Assembly (NCBI RefSeq): GCF_001864935.2
Contig: NZ_CP126267.1
Coordinates: 310,001-374,000 of the forward strand
Origin: Curtobacterium sp. MCBA15_012
GTDB lineage: Bacteria > Actinomycetota > Actinomycetes > Actinomycetales > Microbacteriaceae
Reading direction: 5' to 3'
DNA: 64,000 bases
Shown here piece by piece: positions 62,070 to 64,000 of this stretch (position 1 is the first letter of the stretch; each line of letters starts with the position of its first letter). Both the position numbers and the translations under genes were made by a program. The notes beneath the pieces were generated by a model, which was given only the letters and a program-made list of their open reading frames with translations, ran no database searches and was not told the origin of the DNA.

Positions 62070-63092
62070 CTACGCGCTCGCGCGCCAGACGACCTCGGTC
62101 GGCAGGATCAGGCCCCGCGGTCCGTCGTCGGTCCCGGCGATCTGCTCGAGCACCTGGCGAGCGGCGTGCTCGCCCAGGGTGCGGGCCGGCTGGCGCACGG
62201 TCGACAGCGGCGGGTCGCAGCGGAGGGCCCAGGCGCTGTCGTCGAAGCCGACCACGCCGACGTCTCCGGGGACCGAGCGACCGGCGCGCTGCAGGACGTC
62301 CATCGCCCCGGCGGCCACGGCGTCCGATGCTGCGAACACGCCGTCGACGTCGGGCGCGCGGTCGAGCAGCTCGCGCATGCCCTCGACCCCGGCGGTGTAG
62401 CTGAACAGGGGATTGCGTGCGACCAGGTCGGGGTCGAAGCGGTCGCCGAGGGCGGCGGTGAAGCCCTCGAGGCGGTCCTGCCCTGAGTCGCGGTCGAGGC
62501 CGGACGCGAGCATGCCGATGCGCCGTCGGCCGGTGTCGACCAGGCGTCGGGTGATGGCCTCGGCGGCGGCGCGGTTGTCGATCGCGATGTACGAGGTGTT
62601 CGCGGCGTCGGACGGGTGCCCGACGAAGCACGCGGGCAGCCCGATCTCCTCGATCGCCCGGGTCACGGGGTCGCCGTCGCGGGCGGAGAGCACGATCGCG
62701 CCGTCGACGAACCCGCCGCGCAGGTACTCGACCACGCGCTCGTTGTCCCGGGCCGAGTCGACCATGATCGTGACGAGCTGCTGGTCGGCCTCGGACAGGA
62801 CGGCGTTCGTGCCGATGAGGATGTTGCCGATGTTCGGGTCGTCGAGCACCTGGACGCTCGGCTCGTGCACGATGAGCGCGACCGCACCGGAGCGACGGGT
62901 GACCAGGCTGCGGGCCGCGGCACTGCGGACGTAGCCCACCCGGCGGACGGCTGCCTGGACGGCCTCGCGTGCCTCGGCGGAGACGTAGGGCTCGTCGTTG
63001 AGGACCCGGGAGACGGTGCCGCGGGAGAGCCCGGCCTCGTCCGCGACGTCCTGGATCGTCGCACGGGAGCGCGCGGCTCGGACGTCGGTCAT
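62070..63092 (-). CDS. LacI-family regulator, CelR-like
   Basis: A 340-residue repressor. Helix-turn-helix TIQDVADEAGLSRGTVSRVLND, hinge YVRSAAARSLVTRR and sugar-sensing domain. Divergent from the GH42 gene. The promoter region holds two copies of TGGGAGCGCTCCCA, the site known for CelR of Thermobifida; this regulator is its obvious reader, with a beta-linked oligosaccharide as likely inducer. Confidence 0.93.
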   Translation of the reverse strand: MTDVRAARSRATIQDVADEAGLSRGTVSRVLNDEPYVSAEAREAVQAAVRRVGYVRSAAARSLVTRRSGAVALIVHEPSVQVLDDPNIGNILIGTNAVLSEADQQLVTIMVDSARDNERVVEYLRGGFVDGAIVLSARDGDPVTRAIEEIGLPACFVGHPSDAANTSYIAIDNRAAAEAITRRLVDTGRRRIGMLASGLDRDSGQDRLEGFTAALGDRFDPDLVARNPLFSYTAGVEGMRELLDRAPDVDGVFAASDAVAAGAMDVLQRAGRSVPGDVGVVGFDDSAWALRCDPPLSTVRQPARTLGEHAARQVLEQIAGTDDGPRGLILPTEVVWRASA

Positions 63093-63183
63093 CCCGCAAG
63101 CGTATCGGCGCGCGCGGCGCGGCCGGGTGCGGGGTCGCGGGGCCCCGGCCGGGGCCTGCGCCACGCCCTGCCTCGGCGCCCTG

Positions 63184-63245
63184 CGCACAACCGGAAGCAC
63201 CTCGCGCCGTGGTTCGCCGTGGCGCGACGCGCTTCCGGTTGTGCG
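63184..63245. repeat. Long inverted repeat in the LacI/GH42 gap
   Basis: CGCACAACCGGAAGC (63184-63198) and its exact complement (63231-63245) enclose a second pair TCGCGCC/GGCGCGA, so the whole 62 bases can form a two-tier cruciform. It lies about 90 bases before the LacI start. Confidence 0.85.
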
Positions 63246-63310
63246 GGAGCACCCCGCACCGCGGGGTGGCGGCGCAGCACCGCGCCCGGCCGCCTCCGAG
63301 CGGTGCCGTG

Positions 63311-63400
63311 TTGACAGCCACCGCGATCTGGTGTTCACTCTGGGAGCGCTCCCAGAACCCTCCGATCCCGATCGGTCGGCGCAGTCTGGGAGCGCTCCCA
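63311..63400 (+). promoter_or_regulatory. GH42 promoter with two CelR-type operators
   Basis: TTGACA (63311-63316) with TTCACT 17 bases later (63334-63339). CTGGGAGCGCTCCCAG (63340-63355, perfect) begins right after the -10, and TGGGAGCGCTCCCA recurs at 63387-63400, 46 bases downstream. Same-face spacing of about 4.5 turns allows looping or cooperative binding. Confidence 0.85.
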
Positions 63401-63476
63401 CACAGCAGTACCTTCGCCGTCGAAGGGGTCCATCGCGACCGGACGGCGCAGACCGCCACGACCAGCGAGGACCACC

Positions 63477-64000
63477 GTGACCACCACCCTCCCGGCACCC
63501 GCCACCACGGCGCTCGGGCTCGGCTCGACCGGACTCGCGTTCGGCTGCGACTACAACCCCGAGCAGTGGGACCCCGAGGTCTGGGTCGAGGACGTCCGCC
63601 TGATGCGCGAGGCCGGCGTGAACCTCGTCGCGATCAACATCTTCGGCTGGTCGCACGTCGAGCCGCACCAGGGCGAGTACGACTTCGCCGCCCTCGACCG
63701 CGTGATCGAGCTGCTGCACGGCGCGGGCATCGGCGTCGACCTCGGCACCGGCACCGCCTCGACCCCGCCGTGGCTCACGACCGCCCACCCCGAGGTCCTG
63801 CCCGTGGTCGCCGACGGCACCACCCGCTGGCCCGGTGGCCGCCAGGCGTTCTGCCCGAGCTCCCCGGTCTACCGCGAGCACGCCCTCGCCCTGGTCCGCG
63901 CCACCGCCGAGCGCTACGGCGACCACCCCGCGGTGCAGCTCTGGCACGTGTCGAACGAGCTCGGCTGCCACAACGCACACTGCTTCTGCGACGTCTCCGC
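63477..64000 (+). CDS. Beta-galactosidase, GH42, partial
   Basis: The first 174 residues of a GH42 beta-galactosidase; the frame is open at the window end. FGCDYNPEQWDPEVWVEDV and TASTPPWLTTAHPEVLPV are family hallmarks, and the acid/base is in HVSNELGCH. GTG start with GAGG upstream. It is the first gene of a LacI-controlled locus; no signal peptide, so it acts on imported sugar. Confidence 0.93.
   Translation, partial: MTTTLPAPATTALGLGSTGLAFGCDYNPEQWDPEVWVEDVRLMREAGVNLVAINIFGWSHVEPHQGEYDFAALDRVIELLHGAGIGVDLGTGTASTPPWLTTAHPEVLPVVADGTTRWPGGRQAFCPSSPVYREHALALVRATAERYGDHPAVQLWHVSNELGCHNAHCFCDVS

Overview
The window is very GC-rich DNA from an actinobacterium. Codon third positions are almost always G or C, many genes start with GTG, and neighbouring genes are often coupled by ATGA or GTGA overlaps. 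The gene content fits a plant- or soil-associated member of Microbacteriaceae, Curtobacterium-like: glycoside hydrolases, three full-length LacI-family regulators, a CelR-type operator and small-molecule efflux and detoxification genes. That placement is inference from gene content; no rRNA or other marker is present.

Layout: (1) 0-6.3 kb: an MFS efflux gene diverges from an unusual two-gene operon, a 1,258-residue acyltransferase-like/kinase-like fusion followed by a helical protein of unknown family. (2) 6.6-15.4 kb: a secreted FAD oxidase, then a LacI-regulated ABC importer operon ending in a fused glycerophosphodiesterase and inositol-monophosphatase-like protein. This suggests uptake and breakdown of a phosphodiester such as a glycerophospho-polyol. 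(3) 15.8-23.3 kb: the most striking segment. A 60-residue peptide gene is followed by a strong hairpin, then a PLP decarboxylase-like enzyme, a second PLP enzyme of the cystathionine-lyase fold, two complementary half-ABC exporters and a ureohydrolase carrying a PqqD/RRE-like N-terminus. This looks like a peptide natural-product (RiPP-type) cluster built around arginine chemistry. (4) 23.3-30.2 kb: a TetR/flavin monooxygenase operon and a cell-wall-anchored adhesin-like protein, flanked by a direct duplication of the arginase tail plus a GNAT gene.

(5) 30.3-41.5 kb: TetR with a short-chain dehydrogenase, three alpha/beta hydrolases under an XRE regulator, a large LuxR-type ATPase regulator, a SnoaL/DUF4267/TetR divergon and a BLUF photoreceptor. 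(6) 41.7-49.2 kb: a PfkB sugar kinase, an ECF sigma factor with two Asp23-like envelope proteins, small membrane proteins, a secreted DUF2599-like protein and GNAT genes. (7) 49.5-60.7 kb: a LacI-controlled arabinoside uptake and degradation locus (binding protein, two permeases, GH127, a secreted clan-A glycosidase with a carbohydrate-binding module) and the glycogen-debranching enzyme GlgX. (8) 60.9-64 kb: an SOS-box-controlled DUF6504 protein and a CelR-like regulator divergent from a GH42 beta-galactosidase that runs off the window.

An imperfect palindromic element with the core CGGACGGGAGGCGCGG recurs in at least seven intergenic places, and a relative lies inside a permease gene. Its spread, variable loops and, in two copies, a shared downstream tail make it look like a REP-type family, not ordinary terminators. 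Several short tandem repeats sit at gene ends or starts.
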